A stretch of DNA of 64,000 nt from Pseudomonadota bacterium (GCA_003577275.1 QEVO01000008.1:62001-126000), one strand, 5' to 3'. Positions 8,314 to 17,617 are shown, counted from the first letter of the stretch. Numbers and translations: made by a program. Notes: a model not told the origin generated them from the letters alone.

Positions 8314-9075
8314 ATGACGCAAAAACTTATCAACAAGGTTGCCATCGTCATCGGCGCCAGCCGCGGCATTGGCGCGGCCACCGGCCAGGCGCTGGCCGCC
8401 GAAGGGGCTTATGTGTTTCTCGCGGCCCCCGCGCCGGAGACGTGTGAACCTGTTGTGGAAAAAATCCGCGCCTCCAATGGTCAGGCGGAAGCCCATGATT
8501 GTGACGCCGCCAACAGTGATCAGGTGAGCGCCCTGGTAAAGCAGGCTGTGGAGCGCCGCGGCCGGATCGATATCATGATCAATTGCGCCGGCATCATGGG
8601 CCCGGTGGCCTTGGTTGAAGATTGCGATCCGCAAGCCTGGGGGCAATGCATCATGGTGAACATGGTGGGCGCGTTCAACGGCTGCCGGGCGGTGTTGCCC
8701 TATTTTCGCAAAGCCGGTCAAGGCGTCCTCATCAACATGAGCACCGGGGCCGCCTTTCATCCCTTGAAGGGATGGAGCGCTTATTGCAGCAGCAAGGCGG
8801 GTCTTCTGATGCTGTCAAAAATCATCTCCGCCGAGGTCGCGGGCAGCGGCATCAGGGTGTTCAGTTTCCAGCCCGGCATGGTGAACACGGCGTTGGGCAG
8901 GGAGTCCATGAAAATCGACATCAATCAGGTCACCAAATATAATCCTGATACGTTTGCGCCACCCACCGAGCCGGCGCGCGCCATGACTTGGCTGTGTACC
9001 GATGAAGCGGCGGATTTGGCCGGCACGGAAGTTTCCATCACCGATCCGGATTTTCGCAAACGCGCCGGGCTTTAG
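8314..9075 (+). CDS. Short-chain dehydrogenase/reductase (SDR)
   Basis: The protein (253 aa) has the cofactor glycine motif GASRGIG (14-20), the NCAG-type motif (90-93), and Ser143, Tyr157 and Lys161 (YCSSK) in the active site. It is a classical SDR of normal length. After the dehydratase and OYE genes it would be the natural candidate for a 2-keto-3-deoxyaldonate dehydrogenase (as in non-phosphorylative L-fucose catabolism) or the sugar dehydrogenase. The substrate is inferred from context only. It converges on the lactonase gene, with a 12-base gap. Confidence 0.85.
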   Translation: MTQKLINKVAIVIGASRGIGAATGQALAAEGAYVFLAAPAPETCEPVVEKIRASNGQAEAHDCDAANSDQVSALVKQAVERRGRIDIMINCAGIMGPVALVEDCDPQAWGQCIMVNMVGAFNGCRAVLPYFRKAGQGVLINMSTGAAFHPLKGWSAYCSSKAGLLMLSKIISAEVAGSGIRVFSFQPGMVNTALGRESMKIDINQVTKYNPDTFAPPTEPARAMTWLCTDEAADLAGTEVSITDPDFRKRAGL

Positions 9076-9087
9076 CGGCCTGGCGCC

Positions 9088-9939
9088 TCACAGCTTGTAA
9101 AAGCGGGCGGCGTTCTCGCCGAACACCTTGGCCTTATCTGCCGCTGATAATCCCCGTAGCAGCTGATTTGCTGTTTCAAACCAGGTTTCGTAGCTGCCGG
9201 CCAGCGTCACCACCGGCCAATCGCTGCCGAATATCAGGCGATCCGGTCCAAAGCAGCGCAGCAGATGATCGGCATAAGGCTTAAGCTGCTCTAGGGTCCA
9301 GCCGCCGCCCGCCTCGGTGATGAGTCCCGAAAACTTGCAAAGAGCCGCCGTGTCGTCGGCCAGCCGCTTCATGTCAACCGCCCACTGATCATAAGCGCCG
9401 GCGGCGATTTGCGGCTTGGCGCCGTGGTCGATGACGGCGCGCAGATCAGGGTGATGCGCCAACAGCCGATGCAGGTTTTGCAAATGCGGCGGCTTGACCA
9501 GACAATCAAAGGCAAGGTCCAACTCCACAACGGCGCGCAGGCCAGGGGTCAAGGATTCTCGCAGCATCCAATCCACATTGGCGATATCCTGGATCATCGG
9601 CCGGATACCTTTGAAATAGGGATTTCGCGCCAGGCGGCCCAAGGTTTGGGGCGCTGCCTCATCCTCCAGATTCACCCAACCGACCACTCCCGAGACGAAA
9701 TCGGTTTTCCGGGCGATGTCGAGGATGAATTCGGTTTCGGCCACGGTGGCGGCGGCCTGAACGATGACGATCTCCTGCATGCCTGTGGCGTCAAGGTACG
9801 GCTGCAGATCGGCGGGCCAATAATCTCGGTAGAGGACTGTCAGATCCGGCGTCATCCACTCATAATCGCCGCGCGCCAGCTTCCAGAAATGAACATGGGC
9901 GTCGATGCGGCGCGGGTGGACGGGCGTTTTATCAGTCAT
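9088..9939 (-). CDS. Amidohydrolase_2 family aldonolactonase
   Basis: The protein (283 aa) is a metal-dependent hydrolase of the COG3618 type, a group that includes L-fuconolactonase and L-rhamnonolactonase. The HxH metal motif (His15, His17 in DAHVHFW) and the late FGSDWPV motif holding the catalytic Asp are present. A GGAGGT ribosome site at 9944-9949 favours the ATG at 9939 over the one at 9951, which directly abuts the stop of the upstream reductase. The gene is co-transcribed with the aldo/keto reductase. Together they would oxidise a sugar to its lactone and then open it. Confidence 0.83.
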   Translation of the reverse strand: MTDKTPVHPRRIDAHVHFWKLARGDYEWMTPDLTVLYRDYWPADLQPYLDATGMQEIVIVQAAATVAETEFILDIARKTDFVSGVVGWVNLEDEAAPQTLGRLARNPYFKGIRPMIQDIANVDWMLRESLTPGLRAVVELDLAFDCLVKPPHLQNLHRLLAHHPDLRAVIDHGAKPQIAAGAYDQWAVDMKRLADDTAALCKFSGLITEAGGGWTLEQLKPYADHLLRCFGPDRLIFGSDWPVVTLAGSYETWFETANQLLRGLSAADKAKVFGENAARFYKL

Positions 9940-9943
9940 TGCA

Positions 9944-9949
9944 ACCTCC
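9944..9949 (-). promoter_or_regulatory. Ribosome binding site deciding the lactonase start
   Basis: Read on the minus strand this is GGAGGT followed by 4 bases and ATG at 9939. It overlaps the alternative ATG at 9951, so translation should begin at the inner ATG. Confidence 0.6.
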
Positions 9950-9951
9950 AT

Positions 9952-10974
9952 CTACCGAGGCGTTGGCGCATCGGCGCGTAAGATGCCTTCATGCTTTAAC
10001 TCGGCCCAGAAATCGCTAGGGATTTTTGTGGCGAAAGTCTCGATGTTGCTTTGAACTTCCCGTATGGATCGCGCGCCGGGGATGACGCTGGCGATGGCCG
10101 GATGGCCAAGCGGGAAGCGCAGCGCGGCGGCGGCCAGACTGATCTGGTGGCGGCGGCAGATCTCTTCGATGCGTCCGACTTTGGCTAAAATCTCCGGCGG
10201 AGCAGGGGCATAGTTGTAATAGGCGCCTGCAATCGCGCCGGTGGCAAGAATTCCCGTGTTGTAGGGTCCGCCGATGATGACGCTGATGCGTTTTCTCTCG
10301 CACAAGGGCAGAAAGGTATCAAGGGACTCCTGTTCCAGCAAAGTATACCGGCCAGCCAGCAGGAAGCAGTCAAAGTCTCCTTCCTCGGCGAATTTCTGGC
10401 ACCATTGCCATTCATTGAGACCGGCGCCGATGGCCGATACCACCCCCTCGGCGCGCAATTTTTCTAAAGCTTTGTAGCCGCTGCCCATGACCTCGCGAAA
10501 GCGCCGCTCGGTTTCCGCCATACTGCCTTGATTTACGGTATCCACGTCGTGGATCAACAAGATATCGACGCGATGCAAGCCCAGGCGTTGCAGGCTGTCC
10601 TCAAACGAGCGCATGACGCCATCATAGCTGTAGTCGAAATAGGGCTGAAAGGGCGGCACGTTCTCGAATATGACGCCGTCCACTTGGGCCGGGTCCATGG
10701 CGCGCAGTCGCCGGCCGACTTTGGTCGACAGCACGAAGCTATCCCGCGGCAATGCGCCCAGGGTCAGACCCATCCGTCGCTCGCTGAGGCCATAGCCGTA
10801 AAGCGGCGCGGTATCGAAATAGCGGATACCGCGATCATAGGCGGCCTCCACCGTCTGGTGCGCCGCGGCGTTCGACATCGACGTATAAAGATTGCCCAAC
10901 GGCGCGCCGCCGAATCCCAATTCCGTCACGCTGAGCGTGGTTTTGCCGAGCCGCCGTTCAGGTAAGGACATCAT
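9952..10974 (-). CDS. Aldo/keto reductase, D-threo-aldose 1-dehydrogenase (L-fucose dehydrogenase) type
   Basis: The protein (340 aa) carries the AKR tetrad Asp54, Tyr59, Lys85 and His142 (FDTAPLYG, LSTKVG, LLIHDVD). Motifs such as TAPLYGYGLSERRMG and the SYDGVMRSFEDSLQRLGL stretch are typical of the subgroup annotated as D-threo-aldose 1-dehydrogenase / pyridoxal 4-dehydrogenase, which oxidises L-fucose and similar aldoses to lactones with NAD(P)+. It is followed directly by the lactonase gene. Its start faces the glycosidase across a 155-base divergent promoter containing AT palindromes. ATG 10974 and 10971 are both possible. Confidence 0.82.
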   Translation of the reverse strand: MMSLPERRLGKTTLSVTELGFGGAPLGNLYTSMSNAAAHQTVEAAYDRGIRYFDTAPLYGYGLSERRMGLTLGALPRDSFVLSTKVGRRLRAMDPAQVDGVIFENVPPFQPYFDYSYDGVMRSFEDSLQRLGLHRVDILLIHDVDTVNQGSMAETERRFREVMGSGYKALEKLRAEGVVSAIGAGLNEWQWCQKFAEEGDFDCFLLAGRYTLLEQESLDTFLPLCERKRISVIIGGPYNTGILATGAIAGAYYNYAPAPPEILAKVGRIEEICRRHQISLAAAALRFPLGHPAIASVIPGARSIREVQSNIETFATKIPSDFWAELKHEGILRADAPTPR

Positions 10975-11021
10975 GCTTACATCCCATTGAAAGTGGACAT
11001 TATTTTTATAGCCTTGATTAT

Positions 11022-11048
11022 TATAAAAACAATTTTTATATATAAAAA
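11022..11048. promoter_or_regulatory. Overlapping AT palindromes in divergent AKR/glycosidase promoter
   Basis: TATAAAAA-CAA-TTTTTATA (11022-11040) has perfect 8-base arms, and TTTTTATATATAAAAA (11033-11048) is a perfect 16-base palindrome sharing its left arm. The CA centre between A-run and T-run echoes AGAAAATCATTTTCT at 5911. Position between two divergent cluster genes fits a shared operator. Confidence 0.5.
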
Positions 11049-11129
11049 AGAAAAAGGCAATACTAAGCAGTAAAATTGTCCGCGCCGCGGCTCCATATTA
11101 TCAAGAGTCTAGGGGGGAGATAGCGAAAC

Positions 11130-13283
11130 ATGGATGGTGTGATGTCGATGAAAGACAGGCCCGATAGCGCTACCCCCTGGAACCGACGCTCTTTTCGCCG
11201 CGTGCTGATCGACATGCACACACCCGATTGGGACCCGCGATTTCTCGCCCGCTATGACCCGGCCCAGGTACGGAAGGTTTGCCAAGAGGTTCAGGCAACG
11301 GGTGTGATGATCTATTTCCAGTCCCATGTCGGGCTCTGCTACTGGCCTACGCGCGCCGGCCAGATGCATAAACGGTTCGAGGGGCGCGATTTGATGGCTG
11401 AGACGCTGCGGGAGTTCAAGAAGGCCGGGCTCCCAGTTTGCGCTTATTACAGCGTGAACTATGATAATTGGGCCTACCTTCAATACCCTGAGTGGCGGGT
11501 TAAGCCCGCTGCGGTCGGCGGCACGGGGATTTTGCATAGAGAACGCTACGGCATTGTCTGCTTCAATAACCCGGAGTATCGGGCGTTCGTTCATGCCCAG
11601 GCCGCGGAGATTGTCCAGGGCTATGATATCGACGCCTTCTTCTTCGATATGCTGTGGTGGTCGGGGATTTGTCTGTGTAGCCATTGCGAGGACCGCGCCC
11701 GCCGGGAAACCGGCGCTGATATCCCAAAGACGGTGGATTGGCTGGACCCCGCCTGGTGTCGATTCCAAGCGGCGCGGGAGCGGTGGCTGACAGAGTTTGT
11801 CGGAGAGCTGCGCGATAATGTTCATCGCTATCGTCCGTCATTGCAGGTTTATCACAATTTTGCGCTGGGCATGGCCGATTGGGTGCGCGGCGTGTCGCTG
11901 GAGTCGGCGGCGCATCACGATTTTCTCGGCGGCGATTTCTACGGCGGGCGCGACGAGCAATTGGTGATCACCCGCCTGATGCTGAATTTGTCGGAAAGCC
12001 GGCCGGTGGAATTCATGACCACCGTTGCAGCGAACCTGATCGAACACGACCATCATCAGCCGACCGAAGAATTGCAGCTTAAGGGATATGCCGCCGTTGC
12101 GTGCGCGTCGGCCTATTTGTTGATTGCAGCGGTCAATCCGGACGGTACCATCAGCCAAGCGATGAAGGATCGCTTGAAAGCATCTTTCTCCGGCATGATC
12201 CCTTACGAGTCCTATCTTGGCGGCGAGGCAGTGGAAGATATCGCTGTCTATTTCAGCGGCGAGTCCAAAATGGACTTTGCCGATAACGGTAAGTCGATTA
12301 ATGCCATCCTCCCTTCAAGCAGCGCGCAGTATCCCCATGCCCATGGCGTCATGGGCGCATGCCGCATTCTTCAGGAAGCCCACCTTCCCTTTGGCGTCAT
12401 TACCCGCAAGCAATTAAGGTCGCTGCATCGCTACAAAGTGATCATCCTGCCCAATGTGCTGCGCATGACGGCCGAGGAAGTTGATGCTTTTCGCGCCTAT
12501 GTGCGAGGCGGCGGCAGGCTCTATGCCAGCCGCTATACCTCGCTGACCGAAGTGGCGGGAACGCGCCATGATGATTTCATGCTAAGCGACGTCTTCGGTT
12601 GCCAATACCAGGGCGATGAACTCTGCAAGGTGATTTACCTAAACCCGGTTGCGGACGAGTTGCGAACCATCATCGCGCCGGATACCCTGGCGACGCATCG
12701 CTATACCGCCGGCAATCCGGCGGGTTCGGTGCGGCTTGCCAAGGAGTATACTGGACGGCCATTGGCGACCCTGACGTTGCCCTATGGCTATCCTTTCGGC
12801 GGCGCGGTTGGCGATCAAAAATGGGCGGCCATTCACACCTCGCCGGCGTGGGACAATACCGATCGGCCGCTGATCATCGATAACGACTACGGCAAAGGCC
12901 GTTCCATTTATTCGGCGGCCGATATCGAGGCCGGCGGCAGTGAAGTACACGATAAGCTGTTTCTGGCGCTCATCCGGTCGCTGCTTGGCGGCGCTCCTTC
13001 CTTTGAAGCAGAGATTCATCCCGCCGTCTGGATGACGGTCTTTGATCAAGCGGAAGCCAAACGGCGCATCGTCAGTTTTCTAAATTATCAAAGTGCGCTC
13101 CCCGTCATTCCGATTCCCCATGGTCAATTCCGGCTATCGCCACCGGAAAAACAGCGTTTCCGGCGTTTGGTCCGCCTGCCAGACGGGAAAGAGGTCGCCT
13201 GTCGGATCGACGATGCGGGAAATTTGAGCGCCGAAATCGCCGATCTTGGGCATTTTTCCATGTTTGCCGCTGAGTATGTCTGA
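11130..13283 (+). CDS. Glycoside hydrolase with GHL6-like barrel and GH42-type trimerisation domain
   Basis: The protein (717 aa, no signal peptide) has a TIM-barrel N-terminal half (about 20-350) and a middle domain (about 365-580; GVITRKQLRSLHRYKVIILPNVLRM region near 395-420 of the glutamine-amidotransferase-like fold) typical of the GH42 trimerisation domain, then a small C-terminal beta domain. Asp173 in FFFDMLWW sits on a barrel strand and is a candidate catalytic residue. A C-x-C-x2-C motif follows at 181-186. This architecture is shared with GH151 alpha-L-fucosidases, which would suit the fucose-type catabolic genes here. The exact family and substrate are inferred. Start ATG 11130 follows an AGGGGGAGA ribosome site. 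Confidence 0.72.
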   Translation: MDGVMSMKDRPDSATPWNRRSFRRVLIDMHTPDWDPRFLARYDPAQVRKVCQEVQATGVMIYFQSHVGLCYWPTRAGQMHKRFEGRDLMAETLREFKKAGLPVCAYYSVNYDNWAYLQYPEWRVKPAAVGGTGILHRERYGIVCFNNPEYRAFVHAQAAEIVQGYDIDAFFFDMLWWSGICLCSHCEDRARRETGADIPKTVDWLDPAWCRFQAARERWLTEFVGELRDNVHRYRPSLQVYHNFALGMADWVRGVSLESAAHHDFLGGDFYGGRDEQLVITRLMLNLSESRPVEFMTTVAANLIEHDHHQPTEELQLKGYAAVACASAYLLIAAVNPDGTISQAMKDRLKASFSGMIPYESYLGGEAVEDIAVYFSGESKMDFADNGKSINAILPSSSAQYPHAHGVMGACRILQEAHLPFGVITRKQLRSLHRYKVIILPNVLRMTAEEVDAFRAYVRGGGRLYASRYTSLTEVAGTRHDDFMLSDVFGCQYQGDELCKVIYLNPVADELRTIIAPDTLATHRYTAGNPAGSVRLAKEYTGRPLATLTLPYGYPFGGAVGDQKWAAIHTSPAWDNTDRPLIIDNDYGKGRSIYSAADIEAGGSEVHDKLFLALIRSLLGGAPSFEAEIHPAVWMTVFDQAEAKRRIVSFLNYQSALPVIPIPHGQFRLSPPEKQRFRRLVRLPDGKEVACRIDDAGNLSAEIADLGHFSMFAAEYV

Positions 13284-16200
13284 TCAGTCCATGCGTATGC
13301 CTCGCGTAACCTTGGAGGATAAATATACGCGCGAAGAAGGCCGTATATTTCTGACCGGCACGCAAGCGCTGGTGCGCCTGTCGTTATGGCAGCAACGGTC
13401 GGATGCCGCGGCGGGGCTGAACACCGCGGGCTTTATTTCCGGCTATCGCGGCTCGCCCCTGGGCGCATTCGATCAGGAGCTGTGGCGGGCGCAAAAATTT
13501 CTCGACCAGCATCAGATTCGTTTTCAGCCGGGGGTCAATGAGGATTTGGCGGCAACGGCAATCTGGGGCACTCAGCAAGCAGGATTATTCCCCGGCGCCC
13601 GCTATGACGGCGTGTTTGCCCTGTGGTACGGCAAGGGGCCGGGAGTCGATCGCAGCGGCGATGTGTTCAAGCATGCGAACTTGGCAGGAACGGCAAAGCA
13701 CGGCGGCGTCCTGGTGGCGTTCGGCGATGACCACGGCGCCAAATCATCGACGCTGGCCCATCAGTCGGAGCAGGCGCTGATCGCCGCCATGATTCCTGTG
13801 CTTAATCCTGCGACCATCGGCGACATTCTCGAATTCGGGTTGTTCGGCTGGGCAATGTCGCGGTATGCCGGGGTATGGGTGGGCCTTAAATGCGTCAATG
13901 AGCTGGTGGAAAGCACCGCATCTCTGGACGTCAGCTCACATCGCCGCCCTTTGCTCATTCCGCACGATATGCCATCGCCCGCCGGCGGCGTTCACGTGCG
14001 GACGGGCCATGAGCCCATACAGGCGGAACAGCGTCTGCTGCGCCACAAGCTGCCCATGGCGGTCGCCTTCGTCCGCGCCAATGGACTTGATAAGGTTATA
14101 TATCGACCCGACAAAAGGCGCTTGGGCATCGTCGCGGCCGGCAAGGTCTATCTTGATGTGCGCCAAGCGCTGGACCGATTGGGGATTGATGAACCTCTGG
14201 CGCGCGAGCTTGGCATTGGGCTCTATAAGGTGGCGCTTACATGGCCGCTTGAGCCGCAGGGAATAATGGATTTTGCGGCGGGATTTGAGGAATTGCTGTT
14301 TGTCGAGGAAAAGCGTCCGCTGATGGAGGATCAGGCGGCGCGCTTCCTCTATGATATGGATGTTTCCCGCCGACCGCGGATTTATGGCAAACGCGAGGAG
14401 GGCGGGAACGTTCTGTTGCCCTCCGATGGCGTGTTGGACGTATCCATGGTGGCGCGCGTCATTGCCGGACGTCTGGAACGGTTAGGATTGATGAATGATT
14501 GCCTGCGCTCGCGAGACAGTGATGTTGAGGCCGGGCGGCAAGCAAGTGCATCTTCTCCGCTGACCATCGAGCGTAAACCGTATTTCTGTTCCGGCTGTCC
14601 CCATAATACCTCCACCAAAGTGCCGGATGGCAGTCAGGCCTTGGCCGGCATCGGTTGCAGCTATATGGCAGTATGGATGGATCGTCATACTGTCACTTCG
14701 GTGCAGATGGGAGGCGAGGGCGCCAATTGGAATGGCATTGCGCCGTTCACTGATACACCGCACATCTTCCAGAACATCGGCGACGGCACCTATTTTCACT
14801 CCGGCCTGATGGCCATACGAGCGGCGGTGGCGGCCGGCGTCAATATCACCTACAAAATTTTGTTCAATGACGCCGTTGCCATGACCGGCGGGCAGATGGT
14901 GGACGGACCATTGAGCGTGCCCCGCATAACCCGGCAGGTTCAGGCGGAAGGGGTAGCGAAAATCGTTATCGTTACCGATGAGCCGGAAAAGTACGTGCAT
15001 TCCAAGGATCTGGCGGATGGGGTTGTGGTCCGCCATCGCCGCTATCTTGATGAGGTGCAGCGCGACCTGCGCGCGACAACGGGTGTTACGGTCTTGATTT
15101 ATGACCAGACCTGCGCCGCCGAGAAGCGCCGCCGGCGGAAACAGGGAAAATATCCTGACCCGCAGAAGCGGGTATTCATCAATAGCGCGGTCTGCGAAGG
15201 GTGTGGCGATTGTTCCACCAAGGCCAATTGCGTCAGCCTGTTGCCGGCGGAAACCGAATTCGGACGTAAGCGGCAGATCGATCAGTTCGCCTGCAACAAG
15301 GACTATAGTTGCCTGAATGGTTTTTGTCCGTCTTTTGTCACGGTTCACGGCGGTCGCTTGCGGCAGCCGAGCATATCGCCTGATGACGATGCTCTGCTTC
15401 ATGAGCTGCCGGAAGCGACCCTTCCCGAGATTGCGACGTCTTATGGCATTCTCATCACCGGGATCGGCGGCTCCGGCGTGGTCACCATCGGCGCTCTTCT
15501 TGCCATGGCGGCGCATGTGGAAGGCAAGGGCGCTTCGGTATTCGACATGACAGGACTGGCGCAGAAGAACGGCGCCGTGATGAGCCATGTGCGGATTGCC
15601 GCAAGACCGGAAGACATCCAAGCAGTGCGGATCGGCGTAGGAGAGGCGCGGCTGCTGCTGGGCTGTGATCTGGTGGTTGCGGGATCGGAGGACGCGGTGC
15701 ATACGCTGCGCCGTGACCGGACGCGGGCGGTGGTCAACAGTCTTGTCACGCCGCCGGGTGATTTCCAGCTTGACGGCGACATGGATTTTCAACAACACGA
15801 ATTGATGCAGAAAATTTCCGCCTCGCTTGGCGGGCAGGATGTGGATTTCATCGAGGCAACTCGTCTGGCAACTGCCCTGGCGGGCGACAGCATCGCTACC
15901 AATCTGTTCATGGTCGGCTACGCTTGGCAGAAAGGGCTGCTGCCGGTTGGCCGCACCGCCATCGAGGAGGCCATCGCCATCAATGGCGTGGCGGTGGACG
16001 CCAATCGGCGGGCCTTTTCCTGGGGCCGCCTGGCCGCCCACCAGCCGGACAAGGTGAGATCCATGCTAAACCTGCCGGCGATGGAGAAAAAAACCGAAAC
16101 ATTGGAGGAGACGGTCGAGCGTCGCGCAGCTTTCTTGACGGCCTACCAGAACGCGGCCTATGCGGCGACTTATAAAGACTTTGTCGATGCCGTGGCGCGA

Positions 16201-16719
16201 CGGGAAGCAACGCTATTTCCCGGCCGCACCGCCTTGGCGGCGCAGGTGGCGAAGTCCTTGTTCAAGCTGATGGCTTACAAGGATGAATACGAGGTCGCGC
16301 GTCTTTACGCCAACGGCGACTTTGAAAGGAATTTAAAGGCGCAATTTGCAGGAAACTTCAGATTGACCTTTCATCTGGCGCCGCCCTTGTTAGCACCGCG
16401 CGACCCCGTAACCGGCGAGCCGCGGAAGCTTGATTTTGGTCCCTGGGTGTTTTGGCTTTTTAAAATATTGGCTAAGATGAAAGGACTTCGCGGTACATGG
16501 GCGGATCCGTTCGGCTATACCCGCGAGAGGAGGACTGAGCGAGCGCTTATTGTGAACTACAAGGCGGCAGTTCTTCAGCTTTTGGATCGATTGGCAGCCG
16601 ATACCTACGACCGGTCGCTGGAACTGGCCGCGCTTCCCGAAGAAATTCGCGGCTTTGGCCATGTGAAAGAGAAGAACCTGGCGCAAGTTAGGACAAAATG
16701 GGCGGACCTTGTGGCTTGA
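13276..16719 (+). CDS. Fused indolepyruvate:ferredoxin oxidoreductase
   Basis: The protein (1147 aa) matches the aerobic single-chain IOR: ThDP-binding IorA-like part (about 1-720) then an IorB-like gamma domain from about 735 (GILITGIGGSGVVTIGALL). Fe-S cysteines are conserved: Cys640, 643, 646 and 652 (CEGCGDC...NC), plus Cys673, 679 and 684 (CNKDYSCLNGFC). An earlier FCSGCPHNTST motif is the family hallmark. It decarboxylates aryl- or branched 2-oxoacids to acyl-CoA and reduces ferredoxin. ATG 13276 overlaps the glycosidase stop by 8 bases, so translation is coupled. A longer start at 13246 is less likely. An arylpyruvate enzyme beside a glycosidase is unexpected. Confidence 0.92.
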   Translation: MSDQSMRMPRVTLEDKYTREEGRIFLTGTQALVRLSLWQQRSDAAAGLNTAGFISGYRGSPLGAFDQELWRAQKFLDQHQIRFQPGVNEDLAATAIWGTQQAGLFPGARYDGVFALWYGKGPGVDRSGDVFKHANLAGTAKHGGVLVAFGDDHGAKSSTLAHQSEQALIAAMIPVLNPATIGDILEFGLFGWAMSRYAGVWVGLKCVNELVESTASLDVSSHRRPLLIPHDMPSPAGGVHVRTGHEPIQAEQRLLRHKLPMAVAFVRANGLDKVIYRPDKRRLGIVAAGKVYLDVRQALDRLGIDEPLARELGIGLYKVALTWPLEPQGIMDFAAGFEELLFVEEKRPLMEDQAARFLYDMDVSRRPRIYGKREEGGNVLLPSDGVLDVSMVARVIAGRLERLGLMNDCLRSRDSDVEAGRQASASSPLTIERKPYFCSGCPHNTSTKVPDGSQALAGIGCSYMAVWMDRHTVTSVQMGGEGANWNGIAPFTDTPHIFQNIGDGTYFHSGLMAIRAAVAAGVNITYKILFNDAVAMTGGQMVDGPLSVPRITRQVQAEGVAKIVIVTDEPEKYVHSKDLADGVVVRHRRYLDEVQRDLRATTGVTVLIYDQTCAAEKRRRRKQGKYPDPQKRVFINSAVCEGCGDCSTKANCVSLLPAETEFGRKRQIDQFACNKDYSCLNGFCPSFVTVHGGRLRQPSISPDDDALLHELPEATLPEIATSYGILITGIGGSGVVTIGALLAMAAHVEGKGASVFDMTGLAQKNGAVMSHVRIAARPEDIQAVRIGVGEARLLLGCDLVVAGSEDAVHTLRRDRTRAVVNSLVTPPGDFQLDGDMDFQQHELMQKISASLGGQDVDFIEATRLATALAGDSIATNLFMVGYAWQKGLLPVGRTAIEEAIAINGVAVDANRRAFSWGRLAAHQPDKVRSMLNLPAMEKKTETLEETVERRAAFLTAYQNAAYAATYKDFVDAVARREATLFPGRTALAAQVAKSLFKLMAYKDEYEVARLYANGDFERNLKAQFAGNFRLTFHLAPPLLAPRDPVTGEPRKLDFGPWVFWLFKILAKMKGLRGTWADPFGYTRERRTERALIVNYKAAVLQLLDRLAADTYDRSLELAALPEEIRGFGHVKEKNLAQVRTKWADLVA

Positions 16720-16746
16720 CGCAATTCTGAAAGGAACCAGGGAGAG

Positions 16747-17529
16747 ATGCAAAGCGGTAACCGACTGCGCGGCAAGATCGCCCTCGTCACCGGCGCTGCA
16801 TCTGGCTTGGGCGCCGCCATGGCAGCCAGATTCCTGCGGGAAGGCGCCTCGGTGGTGCTGACGGATGTGAACGAAGGCGCACTGCAAGGCGCCGGACTGG
16901 AGGGAGAGGGGGCGATTCTCAAGCTGCGTCATGACGTTACGTCGCCGCAAGATTGGGCAAACGTTATTGATAAAACAAAGGATCGCTTCGGCGGCTTGCA
17001 TATTCTGGTCAACAACGCCGGCATCGTGCTCATGGGCTCGGTGGAGGATATCAGCCTGGACGATTGGCGGCGTATTCATGCTGTCGATCTGGACAGCGTA
17101 TTTTTGGGCTGCAAGGCATCGCTGCCGTTAATGGCGGCAACCACGGCTCAGGCGAGCTCGCGCGGCGCGATTTTGAATATCTCCTCGGTATCCGGCATCA
17201 TCGCCGGCCATAATCTGGCGGGCTATAACTCCGCCAAAGCAGCGGTCCGGCATTTGACCAAATCCGTCGCCCTGCACTGCGCCCGCAAGGGATATCGCAT
17301 CACCTGCAACTCCTTGCATCCCGCCTTTATCAGCACGCCTCTTATCGATGGCCTGGGAAAGTCGGGAGATCAAGCGCAGGTCCGCGACAAGCTGGCGCGC
17401 CAGATTCCCCTCGGCTGCCTTGGCGATCCCGACGACGTAGCCCATGCGGCGGTTTATTTGTGTTCTGACGAGGCCAAGTTCGTCACCGGCGCGGAGCTCC
17501 TCATCGATGGCGGCATCGCCGCCATGTGA
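16747..17529 (+). CDS. Short-chain dehydrogenase/reductase (SDR)
   Basis: The protein (260 aa) is a classical SDR with GAASGLG near residue 17, NNAG (about 87-90) and the Ser-Tyr-Lys set in ISSVSG ... GYNSAK. It resembles cyclopentanol/3-hydroxy-type dehydrogenases. A GGGAGAG ribosome site precedes the ATG by a few bases. It follows the IOR gene by 27 bases on the same strand, so the two are likely one operon with the glycosidase. Substrate not recognisable. Confidence 0.85.
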   Translation: MQSGNRLRGKIALVTGAASGLGAAMAARFLREGASVVLTDVNEGALQGAGLEGEGAILKLRHDVTSPQDWANVIDKTKDRFGGLHILVNNAGIVLMGSVEDISLDDWRRIHAVDLDSVFLGCKASLPLMAATTAQASSRGAILNISSVSGIIAGHNLAGYNSAKAAVRHLTKSVALHCARKGYRITCNSLHPAFISTPLIDGLGKSGDQAQVRDKLARQIPLGCLGDPDDVAHAAVYLCSDEAKFVTGAELLIDGGIAAM

Positions 17530-17617
17530 CATTGTTACCGGCTGTCTCCCGTCAATAACTCAAGCCGTCCACCGAGACCGCAATCGGGTAATATCGCTCC
17601 AAAAAAATGGAGGGATC

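Noticed and set aside
14482..16041. Long open frame (519 codons) antisense to the IOR gene
   Set aside because: It lies wholly inside a clearly conserved gene and its translation is rich in His, Arg and Gln with no family motifs; it is a shadow of codon bias.
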